A stretch of 47,628 bases of DNA from contig CAYTFZ010000011.1 of assembly GCA_964437215.1 (NCBI GenBank), positions 1 through 47,628 on the forward strand. The letters are read 5' to 3'. The DNA comes from JAAYAN01 sp964437215. Lineage in GTDB: Bacteria > Bacteroidota > Ignavibacteria > Ignavibacteriales > Melioribacteraceae. The notes under the pieces are model-generated. The model saw nothing but the letters and a program-made list of their open reading frames with translations, was not told the DNA's origin and did no database searches. A program made the translations under genes and the position numbers. Shown here one piece after another: positions 35,260 to 43,175 of the stretch (positions within the stretch are counted from its first letter, which is position 1; every line of letters begins with the position of its first letter).

Positions 35260-36207
35260 ATGATTACAGAACCTACAGTCTTTATATTAGGTGCAGGTGC
35301 AAGTAAACCGTATGGATATCCAACAGCAGGGGAGTTGAGGGATGCGATAATTGATAATTTTTTACCTACTTATCAAAAAGTTGTTGAAGAAAGATATGGT
35401 GTAAAAGATACTGTAAATACTAATCAATATAAAAAATTTAAAAGGTTGATAGAATATTTTGAAAAATCAGATTGTAAATCTATTGATTTGTTTTTAACAA
35501 GAAACAAAGAATTTATTGACAATGGCAAATTTATAATTGCTTTTATGATTGCTAATTATGAAATAGAAAGTAGTAAAATCAGTAGATCAAGTTATAGACA
35601 ATCTGATTGGTATTTTGAACTTTATAATGAAGCACTAACCGATGAGATTATTAATCCTGAAGAATTGGAAAAATTTTTTGAAAATAATATTACTTTCATA
35701 ACATTTAACTATGACAGGGTATTAGATTACAGACTATATAATAGTGTAAAATTCTCATTTTTAAATAAAACTGATTTAGTTCCTAAGATTTTTGAAAAGT
35801 ACAAGCCACTACATGTTTACGGTTCCATATTACCTACTGATTTGATATTTAATAGTTCACCTAAATATGGAGATGAAGGTGTAATTGGATATATTGATGA
35901 AAATTATTCTAATATTTCAGTATCATATAATGAGAGAAGCCGGATAGAAGAAGCTCAAGAAATTATTGCAAAAAGTAAAAGAATATTTTTTCTTGGATTT
36001 GGATTTTCAAAAGAAAATATGGATATTTTTAATTGGGATGAAATATTGACGGAAGATCATAAAATTTATGGTACGGTTAAGGGTATTGCCCCAAAAAAGA
36101 AATTAGAAATTAAAGCATATTTTTCTGTTAATACATCAATAAAAGAAGATAATATTAAACTTTATGACTGGGATTCAGTTAAACTGCTTAAAGAACATCT
36201 TTTATAA
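35260..36207 (+). CDS. SIR2-like domain protein, predicted NADase (defence type)
   Basis: The 315-residue protein has SIR2-family motifs. The NAD-binding opening FILGAGASKPYGYPTAGELR is at residues 8-27, ITFITFNYDRVLDY near 144-157 (N150, D152), HVYGSI with the candidate catalytic His 185, and FFLGFGFSKENM near 243-254. Stand-alone SIR2-like proteins of this type deplete NAD+ in phage-defence systems such as Thoeris and DSR; that role here is inference. No membrane segment or second domain is visible. It has a good GGAAGG ribosome site, is visibly more A/T-rich than its neighbours, and lies alone between two tRNA-Arg copies. These facts together suggest transfer. Confidence 0.82.
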   Translation: MITEPTVFILGAGASKPYGYPTAGELRDAIIDNFLPTYQKVVEERYGVKDTVNTNQYKKFKRLIEYFEKSDCKSIDLFLTRNKEFIDNGKFIIAFMIANYEIESSKISRSSYRQSDWYFELYNEALTDEIINPEELEKFFENNITFITFNYDRVLDYRLYNSVKFSFLNKTDLVPKIFEKYKPLHVYGSILPTDLIFNSSPKYGDEGVIGYIDENYSNISVSYNERSRIEEAQEIIAKSKRIFFLGFGFSKENMDIFNWDEILTEDHKIYGTVKGIAPKKKLEIKAYFSVNTSIKEDNIKLYDWDSVKLLKEHLL

Positions 36208-36515
36208 AATTATTATCCAAATAATCTGTTTAACAATTTTTTAATAATTAATTAAAGCGTCAACAGACCTCCTTAAATTAAATACCCTTATATCTTAACT
36301 TAAAACTAAAACAAAAGCCGAGGTGGGTACTGAAAGAAACTCATTAATTATTTTAATAAACAAAACAATACAAGTAATACTGCAATCTATCTGTTAACTA
36401 TCTATTAAAATCTTATAAAAAAAGCTGAAAATCAAAGATTTACACAAAAATCATAAAATGCGGTTTTGGGTTAATCTTTATATTGGGTTTGCTAATTTTG
36501 AGGATAATTTATTTG
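36208..36515. other. Intergenic region, 308 bases
   Basis: The sequence between the SIR2-like gene and the intact tRNA is A/T-rich, with no ORF carrying a recognisable domain, no integrase remnant and no clear terminator. It may be the right part of a small integrated unit. Confidence 0.5.
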
Positions 36516-36589
36516 TACCCACGAGAGGATTCGAACCTCCGACCTGCGGTTTAGGAAACCGACGCTCTATCCTGCTGAGCTACGTGGGC
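36516..36589 (-). tRNA. tRNA-Arg (anticodon CCU)
   Basis: The 74 bases fold as a standard cloverleaf. It has a 7-bp acceptor GCCCACG/CGTGGGT with a G1-U72 pair, discriminator A73, D-stem GCTC/GAGC, anticodon stem CGGT/ACCG with loop TTCCTAA giving anticodon CCU (reads AGG), and T-arm GGAGG TTCGAAT CCTC. No CCA is encoded. Its 5' end lies one base from the scaffold gap at 36591, so its promoter is not visible. It is a direct repeat of the interrupted copy 1.4 kb away. Confidence 0.93.
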
Positions 36590-36590
36590 A

Positions 36591-36690
36591 NNNNNNNNNN
36601 NNNNNNNNNNNNNNNNNNNNNNNNNNNNNNNNNNNNNNNNNNNNNNNNNNNNNNNNNNNNNNNNNNNNNNNNNNNNNNNNNNNNNNNNNN
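36591..36690. other. Scaffold gap of 100 N
   Basis: This nominal gap begins right at the 5' end of the tRNA, a typical place for an assembly to break at a repeat. The flanks share no sequence, so the join between the accessory locus and the enolase region is not proven. Confidence 0.95.
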
Positions 36691-36740
36691 TTCAATTTAA
36701 TAAACCGTAAAATAACCCTTTTTTTGCTAAAAAAACAGCA

Positions 36741-36767
36741 AATTAGTTACCAATATAGTAACTAATT
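36741..36767 (-). terminator. Perfect 10-base inverted repeat, possible terminator
   Basis: AATTAGTTAC and GTAACTAATT flank a 7-base loop. On the minus strand TGCTGTTTTTTT follows, and a second small hairpin (TTTGCT/AGCAAA) lies just beyond. The position, 34 bases past the stop of the unknown protein gene, fits a terminator, although the stem is A/T-rich. An operator is the alternative. Confidence 0.5.
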
Positions 36768-36800
36768 ATAAACTATTGTAACATTAAAATTCAAATTCAC

Positions 36801-37718
36801 TTAAAAAGGTATGCTTTGTTTTTCTTTTATCAGTTCAAAAAATTCATTAAATAATTTTTTTTCTCCAATTGAAAAATTTTCTGATACAAGCAAAAACTTG
36901 TCGGCCAAAGCATTTAAATTAATTTTTTTTGAAGCTGTATGGATTATATCGTTATATGAAAATAACGACTCCTTTATTCCATTCCAAAAAATAATAGCTG
37001 CCTGTATATTTACTTCGTTGTGCATTGTTTTTGTCTTTATAATATCAATTAAAAAAGCAAAAAGAGATTTATGCATAACGCATAATTCAATTGCAGCCAA
37101 ACCTGCGCGTTTTATCAGTTCCAGCTGCGAGAGCATAATTAAATTTCTGTCGCAGGCAATTTTAAAAAGACTGTTAAAGCTGGATTCAGCAAATTTAAGC
37201 TCTTTTCCTTGATGATAGATATCTTCAATTGCAATTATCACGGCACCCGGTAAAAGTTCCTTTGCTTTACTGTTAATTTCTTGATCAGTTGCTGTATCAA
37301 TGCAATGTTTAAGTATGCTGAAATAATTACCGCATAAAGCATATTCCGAAAGATTGTCTAGAATTTGTTTCCTCTTTTTTTCTCTTAAACGGATTTCTTC
37401 CTCTTCGGTTATTGTTTCGGCGCATTCTTTTATTCTCGATTTAACTTTATCAATCAAATCGGTCATTTCATTTTTATCTGTTAGAATCTGGAAATTATTT
37501 ATTAAAAGTTTTTCAACAATTACAGAACAAAAATCTTTATCAACTTTAATTTTGAAGATAATTGCATTGCCTATAATTCCGCATTTTGGTTTCTCGGAAA
37601 TTTTTCCCGGGTTTCTTTCCATTATTTCGTAAATGAGTTTTTTAAGTCGTGGTTTATCTGCTTCTTTTGCTTTAACAATTACATTAGCAGTCAGGCTTGT
37701 TATATTCATAAGATTCAT
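36801..37718 (-). CDS. Unknown protein, 305 residues
   Basis: I do not recognise a family. The N-terminal third (about 1-100) has an alpha/beta pattern with hydrophobic strands (SLTANVIVKA, GIIGNAIIFKIKV). A very charged helix follows (EEEEIRLREKKRKQ, about 103-116). The remainder to residue 305 is predicted helical, with no signal peptide or membrane segment, so a cytoplasmic protein is likely. It is alone on its strand, divergent from enolase and bounded by a scaffold gap. The start could be ATG 37718 or the ATG three codons later; no strong ribosome site distinguishes them. Confidence 0.65.
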   Translation of the reverse strand: MNLMNITSLTANVIVKAKEADKPRLKKLIYEIMERNPGKISEKPKCGIIGNAIIFKIKVDKDFCSVIVEKLLINNFQILTDKNEMTDLIDKVKSRIKECAETITEEEEIRLREKKRKQILDNLSEYALCGNYFSILKHCIDTATDQEINSKAKELLPGAVIIAIEDIYHQGKELKFAESSFNSLFKIACDRNLIMLSQLELIKRAGLAAIELCVMHKSLFAFLIDIIKTKTMHNEVNIQAAIIFWNGIKESLFSYNDIIHTASKKINLNALADKFLLVSENFSIGEKKLFNEFFELIKEKQSIPF

Positions 37719-37811
37719 CGCATTTATACAAAAGACTATTATATCGAATTATCGTAAATATTTAATTTATTTTAAGTGATTTGGATTAGCAGTAAATTAA
37801 AAAATATGAAA

Positions 37812-37842
37812 TTGATTTTAGGGGGGTATTTTCATAACTTTG
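37812..37842 (+). promoter_or_regulatory. Bacteroidota-type promoter of enolase
   Basis: TTG (37812-37814), a 20-base spacer, then TAACTTTG (37835-37842), an exact match to the -33/-7 consensus TTG-N19-21-TAnnTTTG. It lies 48 bases before the preferred enolase start. It is the best promoter in the window and supports placement in the Bacteroidota-Chlorobi-Ignavibacteria lineage. Confidence 0.75.
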
Positions 37843-37889
37843 ACTTTCGCAAAAAAGTTTATTAACAAATTAAAATAATGGAGAAAAAT

Positions 37890-39182
37890 ATGACAACAAT
37901 TATTGATGTTCAGGGACGTGAGATTCTTGATTCAAGAGGAAATCCTACCGTTGAAGTTGAAGTTTTACTTGAAAGCGGAGTGATAGGAAGAGCAGCAGTT
38001 CCAAGCGGTGCATCTACAGGAGAACACGAAGCTGTTGAGTTGCGCGACGGCGATAAAGGAAGATATTTAGGAAGAGGCGTTCTTAAAGCAGTAGAAAATG
38101 TTAACGATAAAATTGCTGATGAATTAATTGATTTTGATGCCACAGATCAGGTTGGAATTGATAACTTCCTTATTGAACTTGACGGAACACCAAACAAATC
38201 GAACTTAGGCGCTAATGCAATTTTAGGCGTTTCACTTGCAGTTGCAAAAGCAGCAGCAGAAGCAGTAGGTTTGCCGCTTTATCAATATATCGGCGGAACA
38301 AATGCAAAAACATTGCCTGTCCCTATGATGAACATTATTAATGGCGGTTCACACGCTGATAATACTGTAGATTTTCAGGAATTTATGATTATGCCTCACG
38401 GAGCACCTTCATTTGCAGAAGCTTTAAGAATGGGAACAGAAACTTTCCATTCATTAAAAAGTGTTCTAAAATCCAAAGGATACAGCACTGCAGTTGGTGA
38501 CGAAGGCGGATTTGCACCAAATTTAAAATCAAATGAAGAAACTTTAGAAACAATTCTTGAAGCAATTACCAAAGCCGGTTATAAACCAGGTACAGATATT
38601 TCTCTTGCACTTGATGTTGCATCAAGCGAAATGTACAGAAAAGATTCCGGTTTATACGAATTTTTCAAATCCGATAAATCGAAAAAGACTGCTGAAGAAA
38701 TGATTGAAATATATTCAAAACTATGCAGCAGCTATCCTATTATATCAATTGAAGACGGTCTTGATGAAAACGACTGGGAAGGCTGGAAAAAATTAACTGA
38801 TGCAATAGGCAAAAAAGTTCAGTTGGTTGGCGACGATTTATTTGTAACAAATACAAAAAGACTTGCAGATGGAATAAGCAAAGGAGTTGGAAACTCAATA
38901 TTGATTAAAGTTAATCAGATTGGTACTCTTACAGAAACTCTTGATGCAATTGAAATGGCTAAACGCGCAGGTTATACATCAGTTATCAGTCACCGTTCAG
39001 GCGAAACAGAAGATGCAACAATTGCTGATATTGCTGTTGCAACAAATGCAGGACAAATTAAAACAGGTTCTGCAAGCCGTACTGATAGAATTGCAAAATA
39101 TAATCAACTTCTTAGAATTGAACAGGAACTTGATACAACAGCAATCTATCCCGGTTTAGCTGCAATCAATACAAAAAAATAA
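37890..39182 (+). CDS. eno: Enolase (phosphopyruvate hydratase)
   Basis: Enolase converts 2-phosphoglycerate to phosphoenolpyruvate in glycolysis. The sequence is complete: IIDVQGREILDSRGNPTVEV at the N-terminus, GASTGEHEAVELRD, VPMMNIINGGSHADN, the Mg ligands in SLALDVASSE, SIEDGLDENDW and LVGDDLFVTN, and the signature SHRSGETED. An ATG four codons upstream (37878) is in frame. The GGAG it contains sits correctly as ribosome site for the ATG at 37890, and the family starts MTxI, so I use 37890 (430 residues). It has its own promoter and a terminator at 39201. Confidence 0.97.
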   Translation: MTTIIDVQGREILDSRGNPTVEVEVLLESGVIGRAAVPSGASTGEHEAVELRDGDKGRYLGRGVLKAVENVNDKIADELIDFDATDQVGIDNFLIELDGTPNKSNLGANAILGVSLAVAKAAAEAVGLPLYQYIGGTNAKTLPVPMMNIINGGSHADNTVDFQEFMIMPHGAPSFAEALRMGTETFHSLKSVLKSKGYSTAVGDEGGFAPNLKSNEETLETILEAITKAGYKPGTDISLALDVASSEMYRKDSGLYEFFKSDKSKKTAEEMIEIYSKLCSSYPIISIEDGLDENDWEGWKKLTDAIGKKVQLVGDDLFVTNTKRLADGISKGVGNSILIKVNQIGTLTETLDAIEMAKRAGYTSVISHRSGETEDATIADIAVATNAGQIKTGSASRTDRIAKYNQLLRIEQELDTTAIYPGLAAINTKK

Positions 39183-39200
39183 TTTAATTTGTAGTTTATT

Positions 39201-39228
39201 AAAAAAGGGGACTTTTGTCCCTTTTTTT
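39201..39228 (+). terminator. Intrinsic terminator of enolase
   Basis: AAAAAGGGGAC and GTCCCTTTTT form a stem with a TTTT loop and one G-T pair, followed by a T run. It lies 19 bases after the enolase stop. Confidence 0.9.
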
Positions 39229-39325
39229 AATTAATCAAAATTTGTGTAAGAAAATTTATACTTTATAATTCTTTGATGAGTTGAAAAAATATTATAATTT
39301 TCACTCTATAAAAATAGGATAAACA

Positions 39326-40216
39326 TTGTATCTTGGTGAAATTGCCGCTCTTGCCACCGCTCTCTTGTGGTCAGTAACTTCCATTCTTTTTTCCGAAGCA
39401 TCAAATAGGGTTAGCTCGTTAGTAGTAAACATTACAAGATTAATTTTTGCAGCAATATTACTATTACTTACGGTATTAATTTTTAATATCCCGATTTCTA
39501 TTTCCGGTTATCAAATAACTATGTTATTTGTTAGCGGTGCCATTGGTTTCGTTTTCGGTGATAGTTTTCTCTTCAAAGCTTTTCAGCATATCGGGGCAAG
39601 ATTAAGCATGCTTATCATGGCAATTTCGCCGGCAATGACCGCGGTTTTGGCTTATTTTTTTCTTGGCGAAGTTCTTTCGATTTGGTCAATAGCAGGCGTT
39701 TTAATCACAATAAGCGGAATTGCATTGGTTGTTTTGTATAGAGAGGAAAAACCAAGTTCAGATTATAAAAAAAGTAATATAGGAATTCTATATGGATTTT
39801 TAGGAGCATTGGGACAAGCTGTTGGTTTAATATTTGCAAAATATGCATTTAATCAAAGTGAGATTAATGGTTTTTGGGCAGCGCTTATAAGAGTATCTGC
39901 TGCAATTATTTTAATGTTTCCATTATTCTTTGTAATAAAAAAAATAAATAATCCGGTTAAATTGTTCATATCTGAAAAAAAAGCGTTGAACTATACAGTT
40001 TTAGGTTCATTTACAGGTCCATATCTTGGCGTAACTCTAAGTCTTGTTTCAATTACTTATGCAAAAGTTGGAATAGCTGCAACGTTAATGGGAACAGTTC
40101 CAATTATTATGCTTCCTATTGTAAAAATATTTTATAAAGAAAAACTGGGATTTGTATCAATATTAGGCGCAATATTAGCAGTCGGCGGAATTGCTATGTT
40201 ATTTTTAAAATCATAA
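39326..40216 (+). CDS. EamA-family (DMT) transporter
   Basis: The 296-residue membrane protein has ten hydrophobic segments arranged as two EamA repeats of five. The first begins AALATALLWSVTSILFSEAS, the second GILYGFLGALGQAVGLIFAKYA. AISPAMTAVLAYFFLGEVLS and GTVPIIMLPIVKIFYKEKL are the typical ends of repeats one and two. Members export or import small metabolites such as amino acids; the substrate is not predictable. The start is TTG with TAGGAT ahead. Its last 85 bases overlap the end of the convergent macro-domain gene. Confidence 0.88.
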   Translation: MYLGEIAALATALLWSVTSILFSEASNRVSSLVVNITRLIFAAILLLLTVLIFNIPISISGYQITMLFVSGAIGFVFGDSFLFKAFQHIGARLSMLIMAISPAMTAVLAYFFLGEVLSIWSIAGVLITISGIALVVLYREEKPSSDYKKSNIGILYGFLGALGQAVGLIFAKYAFNQSEINGFWAALIRVSAAIILMFPLFFVIKKINNPVKLFISEKKALNYTVLGSFTGPYLGVTLSLVSITYAKVGIAATLMGTVPIIMLPIVKIFYKEKLGFVSILGAILAVGGIAMLFLKS

Positions 40217-40722
40217 AATACATCAGTGAAAAGTTTATAATCTTTGTCACTAAAACAATAAATAGAAACTTCCTCGATAGAACTCTCCGAGTTTAAGAAC
40301 TCATAAATAGTATTAAGCGCAATTTTACTTGCTCTTTCAAAGGGGAATCCATAAGCACCAGTGCTAATACAAGGGAAAGCAATTTTTCTGATGCTGTTTT
40401 TTACTGCCAGCAAAAGCGAGTTCTTATAACATTCTTTTAATAAATTATCCTCATTCATTCCACCGCCATGCCAAATAGGACCGACTGTATGAATAACGTA
40501 TTTCGATTTTAGATTATATCCAAGAGTTATTTTTGCTTGTCCTGTTTCACAACCGTTTAATTTACGGCATTCTTCAAGCAGTTTTGGTCCGGCTGAAAAG
40601 TGAATTGCCCCATCAACTCCGCCTCCGCCCAATAAGGTTTTATTTGCAGCATTTACAATTGCATCCCCCTCATAATTACAAATATCCCCTTGAAATATCT
40701 TAATCAGCTTAAAAACGTTCAT
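40132..40722 (-). CDS. Macro-domain protein (ADP-ribose hydrolase/binding)
   Basis: The 196-residue protein has a canonical macro domain over about residues 8-170. Its motifs are FQGDICNYEGDAIVNAANK, LGGGGVDGAIHFSAGP (the GGGVDGAIH loop of MacroD-type O-acetyl-ADP-ribose deacetylases), HTVGPIWHGG and CISTGAYGFPFERA. It should bind ADP-ribose and remove it from proteins or O-acetyl-ADP-ribose. The C-terminal extension of about 25 residues (IAIPPTANIAPNIDTNPSF) is encoded antisense to the EamA gene end. It looks like out-of-frame readthrough past the ancestral stop. Confidence 0.92.
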   Translation of the reverse strand: MNVFKLIKIFQGDICNYEGDAIVNAANKTLLGGGGVDGAIHFSAGPKLLEECRKLNGCETGQAKITLGYNLKSKYVIHTVGPIWHGGGMNEDNLLKECYKNSLLLAVKNSIRKIAFPCISTGAYGFPFERASKIALNTIYEFLNSESSIEEVSIYCFSDKDYKLFTDVFYDFKNNIAIPPTANIAPNIDTNPSFSL

Positions 40723-40733
40723 AAATCAGATAA

Positions 40734-41141
40734 TCAATAAAAATTTACTGCTCTGTTGTTTTCAAGCTGTTCTTTTACTTTACTCAATAAAAGGTTAAAT
40801 TCTGCAACCGGAATATTATTAATCTCAGAGGTTTCCATAAGGAACTTTATTTCGTTTTTATCAAAACTGTGATCGCAAAAAGCAATATGAAAACCTTTTT
40901 CTAAAAATTCTATAGCTAAAGAATTATTATTGAATTTTGGCGGTTCGTGAGAAATATATTCATTATTCAATGCTTCATCAATTGCTTCATCAAGAAATTC
41001 AGCGCTGAATCCCATCGATGTTCCGGTTTCTTTAAGAAAATTTCTTTCTTTATCCGATATTTTTCTGTCTTTTGTAATTAATACCAATAAGCCCTTAATA
41101 AAATTACTTTTGTCAATTAAGTCTGTTATTATTTCATTCAT
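40734..41141 (-). CDS. TerB-like helical protein
   Basis: The 135-residue all-helical soluble protein shows two repeats of a TerB-like pattern: LLVLITKDRKISDKERNFLKE (about 19-39) and FHIAFCDHSFDKNEIKFLME (about 86-105). In each, a D-x-x-(I/F)-(S/D)-(D/K)-x-E loop sits between helices. TerB-like domains bind metals or act in stress responses; no specific function is claimed. It lies 11 bases upstream of the macro-domain gene on the same strand, so the two are probably co-expressed. Confidence 0.6.
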   Translation of the reverse strand: MNEIITDLIDKSNFIKGLLVLITKDRKISDKERNFLKETGTSMGFSAEFLDEAIDEALNNEYISHEPPKFNNNSLAIEFLEKGFHIAFCDHSFDKNEIKFLMETSEINNIPVAEFNLLLSKVKEQLENNRAVNFY

Positions 41142-41429
41142 CAGGTACCTTTACTTTAATTCTAAAAATACTAACATTAAAACGAATATGAGTTTTAAAG
41201 TTATAATAAAGAATGACATATATCACTGATAATCGATAAATATTAATACTTTTTAACATTTATTAAAATAATTAGTTCCGTTTTAAAATGAGACACATTT
41301 ATTTATCCCTTATTTGTTTCTCAAAACTATACAAACTTTTTCTGATAAAAGAATAAAATAGCTTAATTAAATCAGGTTATTCTAATGGCATTAAAATTGA
41401 TAACGTGTGTAAAATTTTAAGGTTAAATT
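41142..41429. promoter_or_regulatory. Divergent intergenic region with a TGAYATAKRTCA site
   Basis: These 288 bases separate the TerB-like gene (minus) from a small membrane protein (plus). TGACATATATCA at 41214-41225 is quasi-palindromic and matches the site at 32549-32560. No ORF is visible. Confidence 0.35.
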
Positions 41430-41807
41430 ATGGAAATTGTACCGATAATCTCAACTCTTCTTGCTTACGGTTTTATTTTTTTAGTTGCAGTTGTGTTAAT
41501 TTCGTTCACAATATCAAAGTATCGCAAAAATAAAGAACCAAAAATTGTCCCGATTGAAGATGAAGATATAAGCAAACAGATTATTAAGAAAAAAATTAAC
41601 GAAGCCCAGGTACGAATAATTGCAGATAAACAAGAAATTAAAAAAGCAGCGGCAGAAATCCAGTCATCAGAAACCCCGCGAAAAAAAAATCCTGAAAGAA
41701 AAGTAACGGTTATTAATAACATAAAACCTTCCCGTTACGAAGTAATAAACGAGCGCAAAAATTATATGTCCGTTTCCGACGGATTTTCCTATTTCGGTAA
41801 TATCTGA
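41430..41807 (+). CDS. Small single-span membrane protein, unknown
   Basis: The 125-residue protein has one N-terminal membrane segment (TLLAYGFIFLVAVVLISFTI, about 9-28), then a basic, mostly helical cytoplasmic tail rich in Lys/Glu. Its conserved-looking end is YEVINERKNYMSVSDGFSYF. I do not recognise a family. An AAGG ribosome site precedes the ATG. It lies 73 bases before the LOG-family gene on the same strand. A membrane-tethered scaffold is conceivable, but nothing in the sequence proves it. Confidence 0.6.
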   Translation: MEIVPIISTLLAYGFIFLVAVVLISFTISKYRKNKEPKIVPIEDEDISKQIIKKKINEAQVRIIADKQEIKKAAAEIQSSETPRKKNPERKVTVINNIKPSRYEVINERKNYMSVSDGFSYFGNI

Positions 41808-41880
41808 AGTATTTATTCAAAAAACGAATATTTGATGCGATAATTAAGCTGTTTGTATTATAACTTTATTGCGAGGTAAA

Positions 41881-42576
41881 ATGTATTTTTCAAATGGAAA
41901 ATCTGTTCTGGACGAAAAACAAATTGTAAATTCTCAAGAAGATCTTTGGCGTATTTTCAGGATTATGGCCGAATTTGTTGACGGTTTTGAAACTATGGCT
42001 AAAATTAAGCCGAGCGTAATAGTTTTTGGCTCTGCCCGTACAAAGCCCGAAGAAAAATACTACAAACTTACCGAAAAAGTTGCTGCCGAAATTGTAAAAA
42101 AAGGATTTGGAATTATTACCGGCGGCGGACCCGGAATTATGGAAGCAGCTAATAAAGGAGCAAAGGATGCGAACGGAAGTTCAACCGGTGTTAATATTCA
42201 GCTGCCTAATGAGCAATATGCGAACACTTTTATAGATACAGATAAAATTCTTAATTTCCGTTACTTTTTTGTGCGGAAAGTAATGTTTTTTAAATATGCT
42301 CAGGGATATGTTATGATGCCCGGAGGTTTTGGTACGCTTGACGAATGTTTTGAAGTGCTTACTCTTATTCAAACCGGAAAGACAGAAAAGGTTCCGATTG
42401 TTCTTTTCGGTTCGGAATACTGGGAGCCCATTGTTAAAATAGCGCATAATCTTGTTGTACAGAAATTTATTGATGCAGAAGATCTAAACCTTTTTAACGT
42501 TACAGATGATCCGGAAATTGCAGCGAAGATAATTGCGGATTTTCATGCAGGTAAAAAATTCACACCTAATTTTTAG
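41881..42576 (+). CDS. LOG-family (TIGR00730) Rossmann-fold protein
   Basis: The protein of about 231 residues has the lysine-decarboxylase-like/LOG motifs: VFGSARTKPEEKYY near residue 50, GIITGGGPGIMEAANKGA, and PGGFGTLDECFEVLTLIQTGK. PGGxGTxxE is the active-site signature of cytokinin-activating phosphoribohydrolases, which release the base from nucleoside 5'-monophosphates. The bacterial physiological substrate is usually unclear. I start at the ATG 41881, which has GAGGT directly upstream, rather than the TTG four codons earlier. Confidence 0.88.
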   Translation: MYFSNGKSVLDEKQIVNSQEDLWRIFRIMAEFVDGFETMAKIKPSVIVFGSARTKPEEKYYKLTEKVAAEIVKKGFGIITGGGPGIMEAANKGAKDANGSSTGVNIQLPNEQYANTFIDTDKILNFRYFFVRKVMFFKYAQGYVMMPGGFGTLDECFEVLTLIQTGKTEKVPIVLFGSEYWEPIVKIAHNLVVQKFIDAEDLNLFNVTDDPEIAAKIIADFHAGKKFTPNF

Positions 42577-42688
42577 GTATTTTTTACCAGAAAAATTTTC
42601 TTATTTATAATTATTGTTCGAAAAAATTGTAAATGGGGATTGCCTTTTGTAAATTACTTTTTTTAATATTTAAATATGTGGTTTTATT

Positions 42689-43162
42689 ATGAAAATATGT
42701 GACATCCTTAAAGAAGATAAAATTATTGCCGACTTTTCGGGAAAAACAAAAGAAGAAGTTATCAACCAGCTGATTGATCTTTTTCAGAAAGATACCCGCG
42801 TAAATAATCTGGAAAAAATCCGAACTGCAGTACATGAAAGAGAAAAAATTATGTCCACCGGTGTAGGAAACGGATTTGCAATTCCTCACGGAAAAACTGA
42901 GGGTGTAAACGAAATAATTGCAGGGTTTGCCCGAATTCCCGAAACTATTGATTTTCAGGCTCTCGATGACAAACCTGTAAACCTTGTATTTCTTCTTGTA
43001 GGAAAAGAAAATCTGGTAGGACCGCACATAAAATTATTATCGCGCATTTCCAGAATGATGAATAAAGAACAGTTCAGGAATGATCTTTTAGCTGCGGATA
43101 CCCCGGCAAAAATTTACGAGATATTCCAGAACGAAGAAAAAAATTATTTCGATATTACCTAA
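42689..43162 (+). CDS. PTS EIIA domain protein (fructose/PtsN type)
   Basis: The 157-residue EIIA domain of the mannitol/fructose/nitrogen class has the phosphorylated His in GNGFAIPHGKTEG (H67). VHEREKIMSTGVGNG is ahead of it and PVNLVFLLVGKEN lies further on. Length and lack of other PTS domains fit the regulatory PtsN type rather than a sugar permease. It lies 14 bases upstream of hisS. No EI, HPr or EIIBC gene is in the window. Regulation of metabolism or potassium by phosphorylation state is a family-level inference. Confidence 0.88.
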   Translation: MKICDILKEDKIIADFSGKTKEEVINQLIDLFQKDTRVNNLEKIRTAVHEREKIMSTGVGNGFAIPHGKTEGVNEIIAGFARIPETIDFQALDDKPVNLVFLLVGKENLVGPHIKLLSRISRMMNKEQFRNDLLAADTPAKIYEIFQNEEKNYFDIT

Positions 43163-43175
43163 AAATCCTTCGTAT

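Noticed and set aside
38920..39159. 79-codon Gln/Leu-rich ORF inside enolase
   Set aside because: It is an alternative frame of enolase; the Gln runs come from GCA-rich codons read out of frame.
42611..43027. 138-codon minus-strand ORF
   Set aside because: It is antisense to the well-supported PTS IIA gene; composition is shadow-like.
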